A DNA stretch of 64,000 nucleotides from Thiocapsa bogorovii. GTDB lineage: Bacteria > Pseudomonadota > Gammaproteobacteria > Chromatiales > Chromatiaceae. Every line of letters starts with the position of its first letter. Position 1 is the stretch's first letter. The stretch lies in assembly GCF_021228795.1 (NCBI RefSeq), contig NZ_CP089309.1:2046001-2110000 (forward strand), in the 5' to 3' direction. The notes under the pieces were generated by a model. The model made no database searches and was not told the DNA's origin. It saw only the letters and a list, made by a program, of their open reading frames with translations. Below are positions 54,872 to 64,000 of this stretch, one piece after another. Position numbers and translations under genes: made by a program.

Positions 54872-55807
54872 TCAGTTGGATGCGTTGCGAAATGCGATGC
54901 CGGGGCTGGGCTGTTCCGTGGGGCTTGGTGTTTTGGGAAGCGGGACGACACGGGCGCCGCCGTCGAGTCCGGGACGGACGAGCGGCGGGTGCACCGGGTC
55001 GTCGACTTGCTCGCCCGCATAGGTCTTGGAGCGATTCACCAGGAAGTCGACCAAGTGATTGCGAATCCGGTAGTACTGAGGATCGTGATGAACGGTCGCG
55101 CGGGTGCGGTCACGCGGCATGGTGATCTCGACGATCTCGGCGATCTTCGCGTAGGGACCGTTGCTCATGAGCAGCACCTTGTCGGCGAGCAGGATGGCCT
55201 CGTCGACGTCGTGCGTGATCATGAAGACGGTCTGGTGCGTGGCCTGGACGATCGAGAGGAGCTCGTCCTGGATGGTGCCGCGCGTGAGCGCGTCGAGCGC
55301 CCCGAAAGGCTCGTCGAGCAGGAGCATCTTCGGCTCGATCGCAAAAGCGCGCGCGATGCCCACACGCTGTTTCATGCCGCCGGAGAGTTCGGCCGGCTTC
55401 TTATGAAGAGCCGCGCCCAGGCCGACCATCTCCAGGTAGCGGATGCTGTGGGCCTCGATCTCTTTGGCCGACCAGCGGGGCCAGCGTGAGCGCACGCCGA
55501 AGGCGACGTTGCCCAGGGCGGTTAGCCAAGGTAGCAGGGCGTGACTCTGGAAGACTACGCCGCGTTCGAGCGAGGGACCCGCGATCTCGCGACCGCCCAT
55601 GACCACGCCGCCCTCGGTCGCCTCGTCCAGTCCGGCCAGGACGTTGAGGATGGTGGTCTTGCCGCATCCGGAGTGGCCGATGATGCAAGCGAACTCGCCC
55701 TTCTCGATCCCGAAAAAGATGTTTTCGAAGACGGTGAAGTCGGACGCTCCGCCTGTGCCCGGAAAACGTTTGGTCAATCCCTCGATCTTCAGAAAGGGCT
55801 GCGACAT
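54872..55807 (-). CDS. Nitrate/cyanate-type ABC transporter ATP-binding protein (NrtD/CynD)
   Basis: The 311-residue ATPase energises cyanate or nitrate uptake. Walker A is IGHSGCGKTTIL near residue 44. The Q-loop is VFQSHALLPWLTALGNV, the signature is ELSGGMKQRVGIARAF, and Walker B is MLLLDEPFGALDALTR, followed by THDVDEAILLADKV. The C-terminal ~45 residues are Pro-rich and unconserved. ATG 55807 lies 5 bases after the permease gene. Adjacency to cynS favours cyanate as substrate. Confidence 0.9.
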   Translation of the reverse strand: MSQPFLKIEGLTKRFPGTGGASDFTVFENIFFGIEKGEFACIIGHSGCGKTTILNVLAGLDEATEGGVVMGGREIAGPSLERGVVFQSHALLPWLTALGNVAFGVRSRWPRWSAKEIEAHSIRYLEMVGLGAALHKKPAELSGGMKQRVGIARAFAIEPKMLLLDEPFGALDALTRGTIQDELLSIVQATHQTVFMITHDVDEAILLADKVLLMSNGPYAKIAEIVEITMPRDRTRATVHHDPQYYRIRNHLVDFLVNRSKTYAGEQVDDPVHPPLVRPGLDGGARVVPLPKTPSPTEQPSPGIAFRNASN

Positions 55808-55812
55808 GCTGC

Positions 55813-56655
55813 TCACTCCTTGTAAGTGACCGCGCGTGCCAACTGCGCGAGCATGGTGTCCAGCATCATTCCGACCAGACCGATCAAGAGAATGGCGCTG
55901 ATGATGTTGGTGATGGAGAGGTTGTTCCACTCGTTCCACACGAAGTAGCCGATCCCGGTGCCGCCGACCAACATCTCGGCCGCCACGATGACCAGCCAGG
56001 CGATGCCGACCGAGATCCGCATCCCGGTCATGATGGTCGGCGCGGCGGCGGGAAGGATGACCTGGAAGGCCGTGCGCAGTGGCGAGACCTCAAGCGTTCG
56101 GGCGACATTGAGCCAGTCCTTCCGCACCGAGGCGACACCGAAGGCGGTGTTGACCAACATCGGCCAGAGCGAGCAGATGAAGATCACGAACACGGCCGAG
56201 ATGTCGGAGTCCTTGATGGTGTAGAGCGCTAGCGGCATCCAAGCGAGCGGCGAGATCGGTTTCAGGACCTGGATGAAGGGATCGAGCGCCTTATAGATCA
56301 AGGGAGACATCCCGATCACGAAGCCCAAGGGGATGGCAACCAGCGCCGCGAGCGCGAACCCGATCAGGACGCGCCCGATCGAGTAGATCAGCTGGGTGCC
56401 GATCCCCTTGTCGTTGGTCCCCCGATCATAGAAGGGGTCCCGGATGTGCTCCCACAGCTTCGCGCCGACATCCAGCGGCCCGGGCATCGCCGACTGCCCG
56501 CCCGTGGCCGCCTGTGCGCCGATCAGGGCCGCGTATTCGGGATCCACCGTCACCTCGCCGAGGGTCTGCTGCGTCGAGAAGTGCCAGACACCGACGAAGA
56601 CCCCGAAGAAGAGTACCGATAGGATCGGTGCTGCCCAGAAGCTGGTTGGCTTCAT
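55813..56655 (-). CDS. Nitrate/cyanate-type ABC transporter permease (NrtB/CynB)
   Basis: This is a 280-residue integral membrane subunit with about six hydrophobic segments. An N-terminal anchor (ILSVLFFGVFVGVW) is followed by a periplasmic stretch. The EAA-type loop with the conserved Gly is in the region VARTLEVSPLRTAFQVILPAAAPTIMTGMRISVGIAW near residue 185, which contacts the ATPase. It lies 3 bases after the substrate-binding gene and 5 bases before the ATPase gene. Confidence 0.9.
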   Translation of the reverse strand: MKPTSFWAAPILSVLFFGVFVGVWHFSTQQTLGEVTVDPEYAALIGAQAATGGQSAMPGPLDVGAKLWEHIRDPFYDRGTNDKGIGTQLIYSIGRVLIGFALAALVAIPLGFVIGMSPLIYKALDPFIQVLKPISPLAWMPLALYTIKDSDISAVFVIFICSLWPMLVNTAFGVASVRKDWLNVARTLEVSPLRTAFQVILPAAAPTIMTGMRISVGIAWLVIVAAEMLVGGTGIGYFVWNEWNNLSITNIISAILLIGLVGMMLDTMLAQLARAVTYKE

Positions 56656-56658
56656 CCG

Positions 56659-58020
56659 TCAGGTCCTCCGGATCGGGAAGCTCTCGATATAGGCCTCCGG
56701 CTTCGACGGATCGAACGGCTTGCCCATGACCGAGAAGGCCATCACCGGATCGGTCGGTGCCTCCATGCCGACCTCTGTCATGAGACGAGCCGCATCGGTC
56801 GCCAGGAAGACCTCGCGTGCCACGTTCGCATAGTCGACATCGCCATCGATCTGCCCCCAACGCTTCATCTGAGTCAGGATCCAGATGGCGAAGGATTCGT
56901 AGGGGAAGGGGTCGAAGTCGATCCGATCGGGATCCCGGACGATATTGCCCAAACCGTCGGCGAAGGTCCCGGTGAGAACCTGTTCAACCACCGTGACCGG
57001 CTGATTGAGGTAGTTGGCCGGGGCGATCGCTGCGGCGATCTCCTTGCGGTTTTCGGGTTTGCGGGCATAGGCGGTCGCATCCAGGATCGCCTTGAGCAGG
57101 GCCTGATAGGTGTTCGGCATGTCGGTGACGAACTCGCGGCTGGCCGCGAAGGCGCAACAGGGGTGTCCGTCCCAGATCTCTTTGGAGAGGAGATGGATGA
57201 AACCGACGCCATCGTAAACCGCGCGCTGGTTCACGGGATCGGGCGCGAGGAAGCCGTCGATGTTGTCGGCACGCAGGTTGGCGACCATCTCGGGCGGGGG
57301 CACGGCGCGGATCTGCACGTCCCGATCCGGATCCAGGCCATGCTCGGCGAGGTAGTAGCGCAACAGATAGTTGTGCATTGAGTAATCGAAGGGGACAGCG
57401 AACTTGAACCCCTTCCAGTCGGCCGGGTCGCGCTTGTCCTTATGCTTCATCGCGAGCGTGATCGCCTGGCCGTTGATGTTCTCGACCGCAGGCATGGTCC
57501 AGGGGATCGGGTTGGATCCTGCACCGATCGTGATGGCCAGGGGCATCGGCGAGAGCATGTGGGCTGCGTCGTACTCTTTCGCCAGGGATTTGTCGCGGAC
57601 GACGGCCCAACCAGCGGTCTTGACCACCTCGACGTCGAGCCCGTACTTGGAGTAATACCCCAGCGGATGCGCCATGATGATGGGGGTCGCGCAGGTGATG
57701 GGGATGAAGCCGACGCTCAGCTTGGTCTTCTCGAGCGGCCCGTTGGTCTCCGCGAAGACCTCTTTCGCGAGCCCGAGCGGAAAGATGCTCGAGATCGCGG
57801 CCAGGGCCGTTCCTGCCCCGACCGACTTCAAGAAGCGACGCCGCTCGGCGTCCCGAGGGAAGAGCGCACGCATGACGGTACCCTCGACCAGCCGATCCTG
57901 CTGCTCACGCTGGTCCCGGGCGTGGGCCTGATCGTGCTCGGCTTGGTTGCGATGGTGTCCGCAGGAGCAGCCGCCGCGGTGCAGTTTGACGTCGGGATCG
58001 AAGGGATTGGGCAGAGACAT
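56659..58020 (-). CDS. Nitrate/cyanate-type ABC transporter substrate-binding protein (NrtA/CynA)
   Basis: The 453-residue protein begins with a cytoplasmic-looking leader containing GCSCGHH. A twin-arginine-type export signal follows (ERRRFLKSVGAGTALAAISSIFPLGLA, residues ~59-86). The binding domain starts KLSVGFIPITCATPIIMAHPLGYY near residue 99 and includes YYSKYGLDVEVVKTAGWAV and APDPVNQRAVYDGVGF. These features match NrtA/CynA/CmpA proteins for small anions. GAGGA lies 7 bases before ATG 58020. The long pre-signal leader is unusual; ATG 57873 (VMRALFPRDAERRR) is an alternative start. Confidence 0.88.
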   Translation of the reverse strand: MSLPNPFDPDVKLHRGGCSCGHHRNQAEHDQAHARDQREQQDRLVEGTVMRALFPRDAERRRFLKSVGAGTALAAISSIFPLGLAKEVFAETNGPLEKTKLSVGFIPITCATPIIMAHPLGYYSKYGLDVEVVKTAGWAVVRDKSLAKEYDAAHMLSPMPLAITIGAGSNPIPWTMPAVENINGQAITLAMKHKDKRDPADWKGFKFAVPFDYSMHNYLLRYYLAEHGLDPDRDVQIRAVPPPEMVANLRADNIDGFLAPDPVNQRAVYDGVGFIHLLSKEIWDGHPCCAFAASREFVTDMPNTYQALLKAILDATAYARKPENRKEIAAAIAPANYLNQPVTVVEQVLTGTFADGLGNIVRDPDRIDFDPFPYESFAIWILTQMKRWGQIDGDVDYANVAREVFLATDAARLMTEVGMEAPTDPVMAFSVMGKPFDPSKPEAYIESFPIRRT

Positions 58021-58067
58021 TGGTGATTCCTCGTTCCGGTGGGGGGATCCGATTGGAATGTTCGGGC

Positions 58068-58781
58068 TTAGGCGGAGATGAGCTCGGGAACTCCGAGCGG
58101 CGGATTCGCGTACTCGATGTCGTGCTCGTAAAGCGCGTAGGCGCGTTGGTACTCCATCACCCGAGCGACGCCCTGGATGAACGCGGCGTCATATCCGGCG
58201 CGCCGCAGCAGATGGAATCCCAGCTCCATCCCCGAGCTGATGCCGCCTGCGGTGACAATGCGTCCGGCATCGACGACGCGGGCGTGACTGATTCGACAGG
58301 CCGGTGCCAGCTCGGCCAATCGGGCGATCGGCGTCTTGCCGAGGTGGGATGCCTCGAGCCGATCGGGCTCCTTGCGGTTGGTGGCCGGCAGTCCGTCGAG
58401 CAGGCCCATACAGGCATAGACCCAGGATCCGGTGCAGACGCTCGTGAGGAGACAAGCGTCCGGGAGCCCCTGAATGAAGTCGTGCAGATTGCGGTTGTGC
58501 ATCTCCTGACGTGTGCCAAACCCTCCCGGGATCAGAAATGCGTCCATCGCCGGTCGGTCGGTGAAGCCGTAACTAGGCAAGACCGTAATGCCGGCCTGGG
58601 TCTGGACAGGACGCAGGGTCTCGGCCACCAGGAACACATCGATCTCGGGGTCGAGCCGTCGTGCCACAGAGAGCACACCGCAGGGTGCGGCGTAGTCGAT
58701 CACCTCGGCGTCCTTGAAGACGTAGACCCCGAGTCTAAATCCGGCCTTGCGCATCTCGTGCTGTTCCCGACTCTTTCGCAT
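58068..58781 (-). CDS. DJ-1/PfpI family protein (isonitrile hydratase-like)
   Basis: The 237-residue protein has the class I glutamine-amidotransferase-like fold of the DJ-1/PfpI superfamily. The nucleophile elbow is TSVCTGSWVYA (Cys near residue 115), preceded by IPGGFGTRQEM. VTAGGISSGMELGFHLL occurs near residue 180. This resembles isonitrile hydratase (InhA) and the amidase domain of GlxA regulators, but no AraC DNA-binding domain follows. It lies 47 bases upstream of the cyanate transporter genes in the same direction, so a role in processing a nitrile- or cyanate-related compound is possible (inference). Starts at 58829 or 58754 are alternatives. Confidence 0.78.
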   Translation of the reverse strand: MRKSREQHEMRKAGFRLGVYVFKDAEVIDYAAPCGVLSVARRLDPEIDVFLVAETLRPVQTQAGITVLPSYGFTDRPAMDAFLIPGGFGTRQEMHNRNLHDFIQGLPDACLLTSVCTGSWVYACMGLLDGLPATNRKEPDRLEASHLGKTPIARLAELAPACRISHARVVDAGRIVTAGGISSGMELGFHLLRRAGYDAAFIQGVARVMEYQRAYALYEHDIEYANPPLGVPELISA

Positions 58782-58982
58782 GGTTTCATTCTCTGGGCCG
58801 ACGATCACCCGCGGTATCGCGAAACGCATGATTTCGTCGTAGGGGGATCACTACAGGGATGTCGTCCCGGCGACTGTTGGCCCCGAGGGATCATCGAGTT
58901 GCATTCAGCCTGGATCCGGCAGTCGGCACGATGAGGGAAGACAAACAGGATTCGGTGATCCGGCGTCCCGAACCGGTTTGGC

Positions 58983-59618
58983 TCAGGGCTCGAGCAGACC
59001 ATGGCGATTGGCATAGGTCACCAATTCGACCAGGGTCCGAATGCCGAGCTTCTCGAAGACGCGGCTGCGATAGGTGGAGATGGTGTTCGAGGACAGGGCG
59101 AGCTGCTCGGCGATCTCGGAGACGGATCGCCCCTGGACGAGCAGGTTGAGCACCTGAAATTCCCGATTGGAAAGGCTCTCGTGGGGTGGTCGGGCGCCGT
59201 CCTCGCGGACGCTGCGCGCGAGCATCTCGGCGATGCCCGGCGTGATGAAGACACCGCCGGCAGCCACCTTGGTGATGGCGCCGAGCAGTTCCTCGGGCGA
59301 ACAGCCTTTGTTGAGGTAGGCGCCGGCACCGGCGCGAATGGCACGCACACCGAACTGTAATTCGGGATACACCGAGAGCATGACCACCCCAACCTTGGGA
59401 AACTCGCTCGTGATGAGCTTCAACGCCTCGAACCCATCGCGGTCACCCAGAGCAATGTCGAGCAGGATCACGTCGACCGGGGTCGTTCGCAGGATTCGCA
59501 GCGCCTCGGGACCGTCGGAGGCCTCTTGGATGGAGCCGATCCGTGGCTCCTCCGACAAGATCTGGATCAGACCCCGGCGGATGATCATGTGATCGTCGAC
59601 CACGAGGAGCCTGATCAC
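58983..59618 (-). CDS. NarL/FixJ-type response regulator
   Basis: The 211-residue regulator has a receiver domain (acidic pocket VVDDH, phosphoacceptor D54 in DVILLDIALGDRDG, conserved Lys in YLNKGCSPEEL). The C-terminal LuxR-type helix-turn-helix is LSNREFQVLNLLVQGRSVSEIAEQLALSSNTISTYRSRV (residues ~148-186). It overlaps the upstream histidine kinase gene by 4 bases. It is encoded directly upstream of the DJ-1/cyanate transporter/cynS genes on the same strand, which makes them candidate targets. Confidence 0.9.
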   Translation of the reverse strand: MIRLLVVDDHMIIRRGLIQILSEEPRIGSIQEASDGPEALRILRTTPVDVILLDIALGDRDGFEALKLITSEFPKVGVVMLSVYPELQFGVRAIRAGAGAYLNKGCSPEELLGAITKVAAGGVFITPGIAEMLARSVREDGARPPHESLSNREFQVLNLLVQGRSVSEIAEQLALSSNTISTYRSRVFEKLGIRTLVELVTYANRHGLLEP

Positions 59619-60853
59619 GCGAGCACACCCCTCAGCCTCAAAGCCACCCGAGTGCCCTCGCCGGGGTGACTGACGATGGCGAGCTCGCCCCCGATGGCTC
59701 GCGCCCGTTCATGCATCCCGAGCAATCCGAAACTGATGGGCTGAGCCGGTAGCCGCATGCCGCGGCCGTCGTCGGACATCTCGATCAGCAGGTCCCGGTC
59801 TTGTGCCTCCGTCGAGAGACAGACCCTGCGTGCTCCGGCATGGCGCTGGGTGTTCGTCAGCACCTCCTGAACAATGCGGTAGACCGCGATCTCCGCGTCC
59901 CGACCCAGGCGGCAGCGCTCGACCTCGGCAGGGCAGATGAAGCTGCAGCGGAGGCCCGAGCGGGCCTCGGTCTCTTCCAGCAAGGACTCCAGCGCAGCCC
60001 AGAGACCCAGGTGATCGAGGACGCCGGGACGCAGGTCGTTGAGAATGCGGCGCAGGGCGTCCATGGCGCCGCCGCCGATCTCGAGCGCCGCGTCGATATG
60101 ACGGCGCATCACCGGGTCATCGGTCAGGCGTTGCCGCAACCAATTCAGCTCGAGCTGCATGGCGGTCAGCGAGGCACCCAGATCGTCGTGAATCTCGCGT
60201 GCGATGTGCGCCCGCTCCTCTTCCCGGACCGAGTTGAGATGGGCCGAGAGGCGGAGGAGTCCGTCGTGCGCCTGGCTCAGTTGCCGGTGCGCGGCAGACA
60301 GCTCCGCGGTCCGCTCGACGACGCGCCGCTCCAACTCGGCGCGGGCGGCATGGAGCGCCGCCTCGGTGCGCTTGCGCTCGGTGATGTCGGTGAAGGTGAC
60401 GACCGCGCCGACCACCTCGTCGCCGTTGCGGATCGGGTAGGAGGCATACTCGGCCGGGAAGGGGCTGCCGTCACGCCGCCACAGGACCTCGTCCTCGACC
60501 CGGCAACTACAGCCCTCCCTGAATGCCTTGAAGATCCGGCAGTCCTCTACCGGCATTCGCGCACCGTTTCCGTGCGAGTGATGGATGAGATAGTGCATCT
60601 GGCGGCCCAGCACGTCATCGGGCTCGTAACCCAGCAGCTCGGCGCCGACCCGGTTGATGAAGATGCAACGCCCGGCCAGGTCGATGCCGTAGATGCCTTC
60701 GCCGGCCGACTCGAGCAACATCTCAAGTTGGCGCCGCCAGGCCGCGTGGTGGGAGAGGTGGTGGAGATTCGCGAACATTCGGAGACAGGATGGCCCGGCG
60801 ATGCGTGTCGACATTGCAAGAAAGGGACCTCTCCGAGCCGACGCCGACTCCAT
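59615..60853 (-). CDS. PAS-domain sensor histidine kinase (HisKA_3 type)
   Basis: The 412-residue kinase has no obvious membrane segments, so it is probably cytoplasmic. The PAS/PAC domain occupies residues ~45-170 (AGEGIYGIDLAGRCIFINRVG), with a cysteine/histidine-containing loop (YLIHHSHGNGARMPVEDCRIF, GCSC). A coiled coil follows, then the HisKA_3 phosphoacceptor IAREIHDDLGAS near residue 218, and the HATPase domain (IVQEVLTNTQRHAGA, SDDGRGM, GLLGMHERARAIGGEL). It is co-transcribed with the response regulator. ATG 60814 is an alternative start. Confidence 0.88.
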   Translation of the reverse strand: MESASARRGPFLAMSTRIAGPSCLRMFANLHHLSHHAAWRRQLEMLLESAGEGIYGIDLAGRCIFINRVGAELLGYEPDDVLGRQMHYLIHHSHGNGARMPVEDCRIFKAFREGCSCRVEDEVLWRRDGSPFPAEYASYPIRNGDEVVGAVVTFTDITERKRTEAALHAARAELERRVVERTAELSAAHRQLSQAHDGLLRLSAHLNSVREEERAHIAREIHDDLGASLTAMQLELNWLRQRLTDDPVMRRHIDAALEIGGGAMDALRRILNDLRPGVLDHLGLWAALESLLEETEARSGLRCSFICPAEVERCRLGRDAEIAVYRIVQEVLTNTQRHAGARRVCLSTEAQDRDLLIEMSDDGRGMRLPAQPISFGLLGMHERARAIGGELAIVSHPGEGTRVALRLRGVLA

Positions 60854-60969
60854 GCCTCTTCGGACCCTACCGCAACGACCTGATGCGGAGGCGGACGTGC
60901 CCGGATCCTCGCGTGACGCCCTTGCTCGCTGTCGACCCGGACCCTATAGTCGAACCTCCGGAATCTTCG

Positions 60970-61352
60970 ACGACGACTGCCATTCTCAACGTAACGGACG
61001 CCAAGGTACACTTCTCCGAGGTCGTCGAGCAGGCCAGTTAAGGCCAGCACATCATCCCCGGGATGCGTAAGCCCATCTGACCATTCGTTACGAACCCGAG
61101 CCGTCAAATCAGCGCCTTGGGCTTTTTCAGAGGCAATTGTGGATCGCCGACGACTTCGAGGCGACCCCGAAGGCCGGCGATTCTTTACTCCAGATCGAGA
61201 TTCCTCGTCTGACGGCGTATCCCGGCTTGCCGATGCATCATCGCGACCCTTTTGACCGGCTCCTGGTGGCGCAGGCCCAGACGTCCGGCTTGGTTCTGGG
61301 CACCCGCGATCCGGAGATTGCCAAGTATGATGTGCGAACCCTGCTCGCCTGA
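60970..61352 (+). pseudogene. Decayed antitoxin / PIN-domain (VapC-like) toxin locus
   Basis: Two fragments remain. At 60970-61040 a Phd-type antitoxin start (ILNVTDAKVHFSEVVEQAS) is cut by an in-frame TAA, after which GQHIIPGMRKPI continues the same frame. At 61137-61352 the last ~70 residues of a PIN-domain toxin remain, with the typical end [28 protein letters not shown]. The toxin's N-terminal acidic catalytic residues are missing. This looks like a degraded Phd/VapC-type toxin-antitoxin pair. Confidence 0.65.
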
Positions 61353-61416
61353 GCGCACGCGTCCGACGGCTCCGAGCCGCAACGCAACCGCCCCCCCGCC
61401 ACAGCGAATCGATGCC

Positions 61417-64000
<2,584 letters not shown>

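Noticed and set aside
61353-61416. SAH or cobalamin riboswitch in front of metH
   Set aside because: Only 64 bases separate the toxin remnant and the start, too short for a cobalamin riboswitch. No SAH-type conserved core was recognised.

Overview
The window is a GC-rich proteobacterial chromosome segment, most likely from a purple sulfur bacterium of the Chromatiaceae (a Thiocapsa-like organism is plausible). The main evidence is a Gly/Tyr-rich exported protein at 14.8-15.2 kb with the features of a sulfur globule envelope protein, and a complete NAD-linked bidirectional [NiFe]-hydrogenase operon (hoxEFUY-x-HW) at 28.9-34.8 kb. The housekeeping genes have typical gammaproteobacterial neighbourhoods (mraZ-rsmH; rsmI/lpoA-yraN-dolP; rppH-ptsP; rsmA-lon). 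The genus is an inference. No rRNA, tRNA, intact insertion sequence, prophage or CRISPR array was seen.

Layout. 0-2 kb: start of the division/cell-wall cluster (rsmH, cut by the window edge, and mraZ) on the minus strand, with a clear promoter and MraZ boxes, then the RNase P RNA gene. 2-7.3 kb: rsmI divergent from lpoA-yraN-dolP and a glycolate-oxidase-type flavoprotein. 7.3-10.2 kb: ptsP and rppH. 10.5-14.6 kb: a HAD phosphatase, then a lipid/envelope group (ornithine-lipid acyltransferases olsB-olsA, a glycosyltransferase, a PAP2 phosphatase). 14.8-21.1 kb: sulfur globule protein, family-4 uracil-DNA glycosylase, leuA, a Ycf46-type AAA ATPase, cbpA-cbpM. 21.2-28.7 kb: nadC, a DUF1631 protein, ampD, an LpxH-like phosphatase, an unrecognised two-gene unit and pssA. 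28.9-34.8 kb: the hox operon. 35-42.7 kb: small exported proteins, a CYTH-CHAD protein, transaldolase, rsmA and lon. 43-52.2 kb: rmlBACD for dTDP-L-rhamnose, ssb, a YajR-type transporter, a small coiled-coil protein and uvrA. 52.4-54.4 kb: cytochrome P460 divergent from a Cys-rich MarR regulator, flanked by gene debris. 54.4-60.9 kb: a cyanate module (cynS, an NrtABD-type ABC transporter, a DJ-1/PfpI protein) followed upstream by a NarL-type two-component system. 60.9-64 kb: a decayed toxin-antitoxin locus and a MetH that lacks the homocysteine domain and runs off the window.

The most unusual structure is a family of short non-coding repeats between 21 and 49 kb. Units of 85-88 bp are bounded by TTAAACCGCG.../...CGCGGTTTAA. 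They usually occur as two different units (A and B) joined by an AT-rich linker, and in three loci the unit starts are exactly 108 bp apart. At least five neighbouring genes take their TAA stop codon from the repeat end, and rsmA starts inside one. I do not recognise this as a named element.
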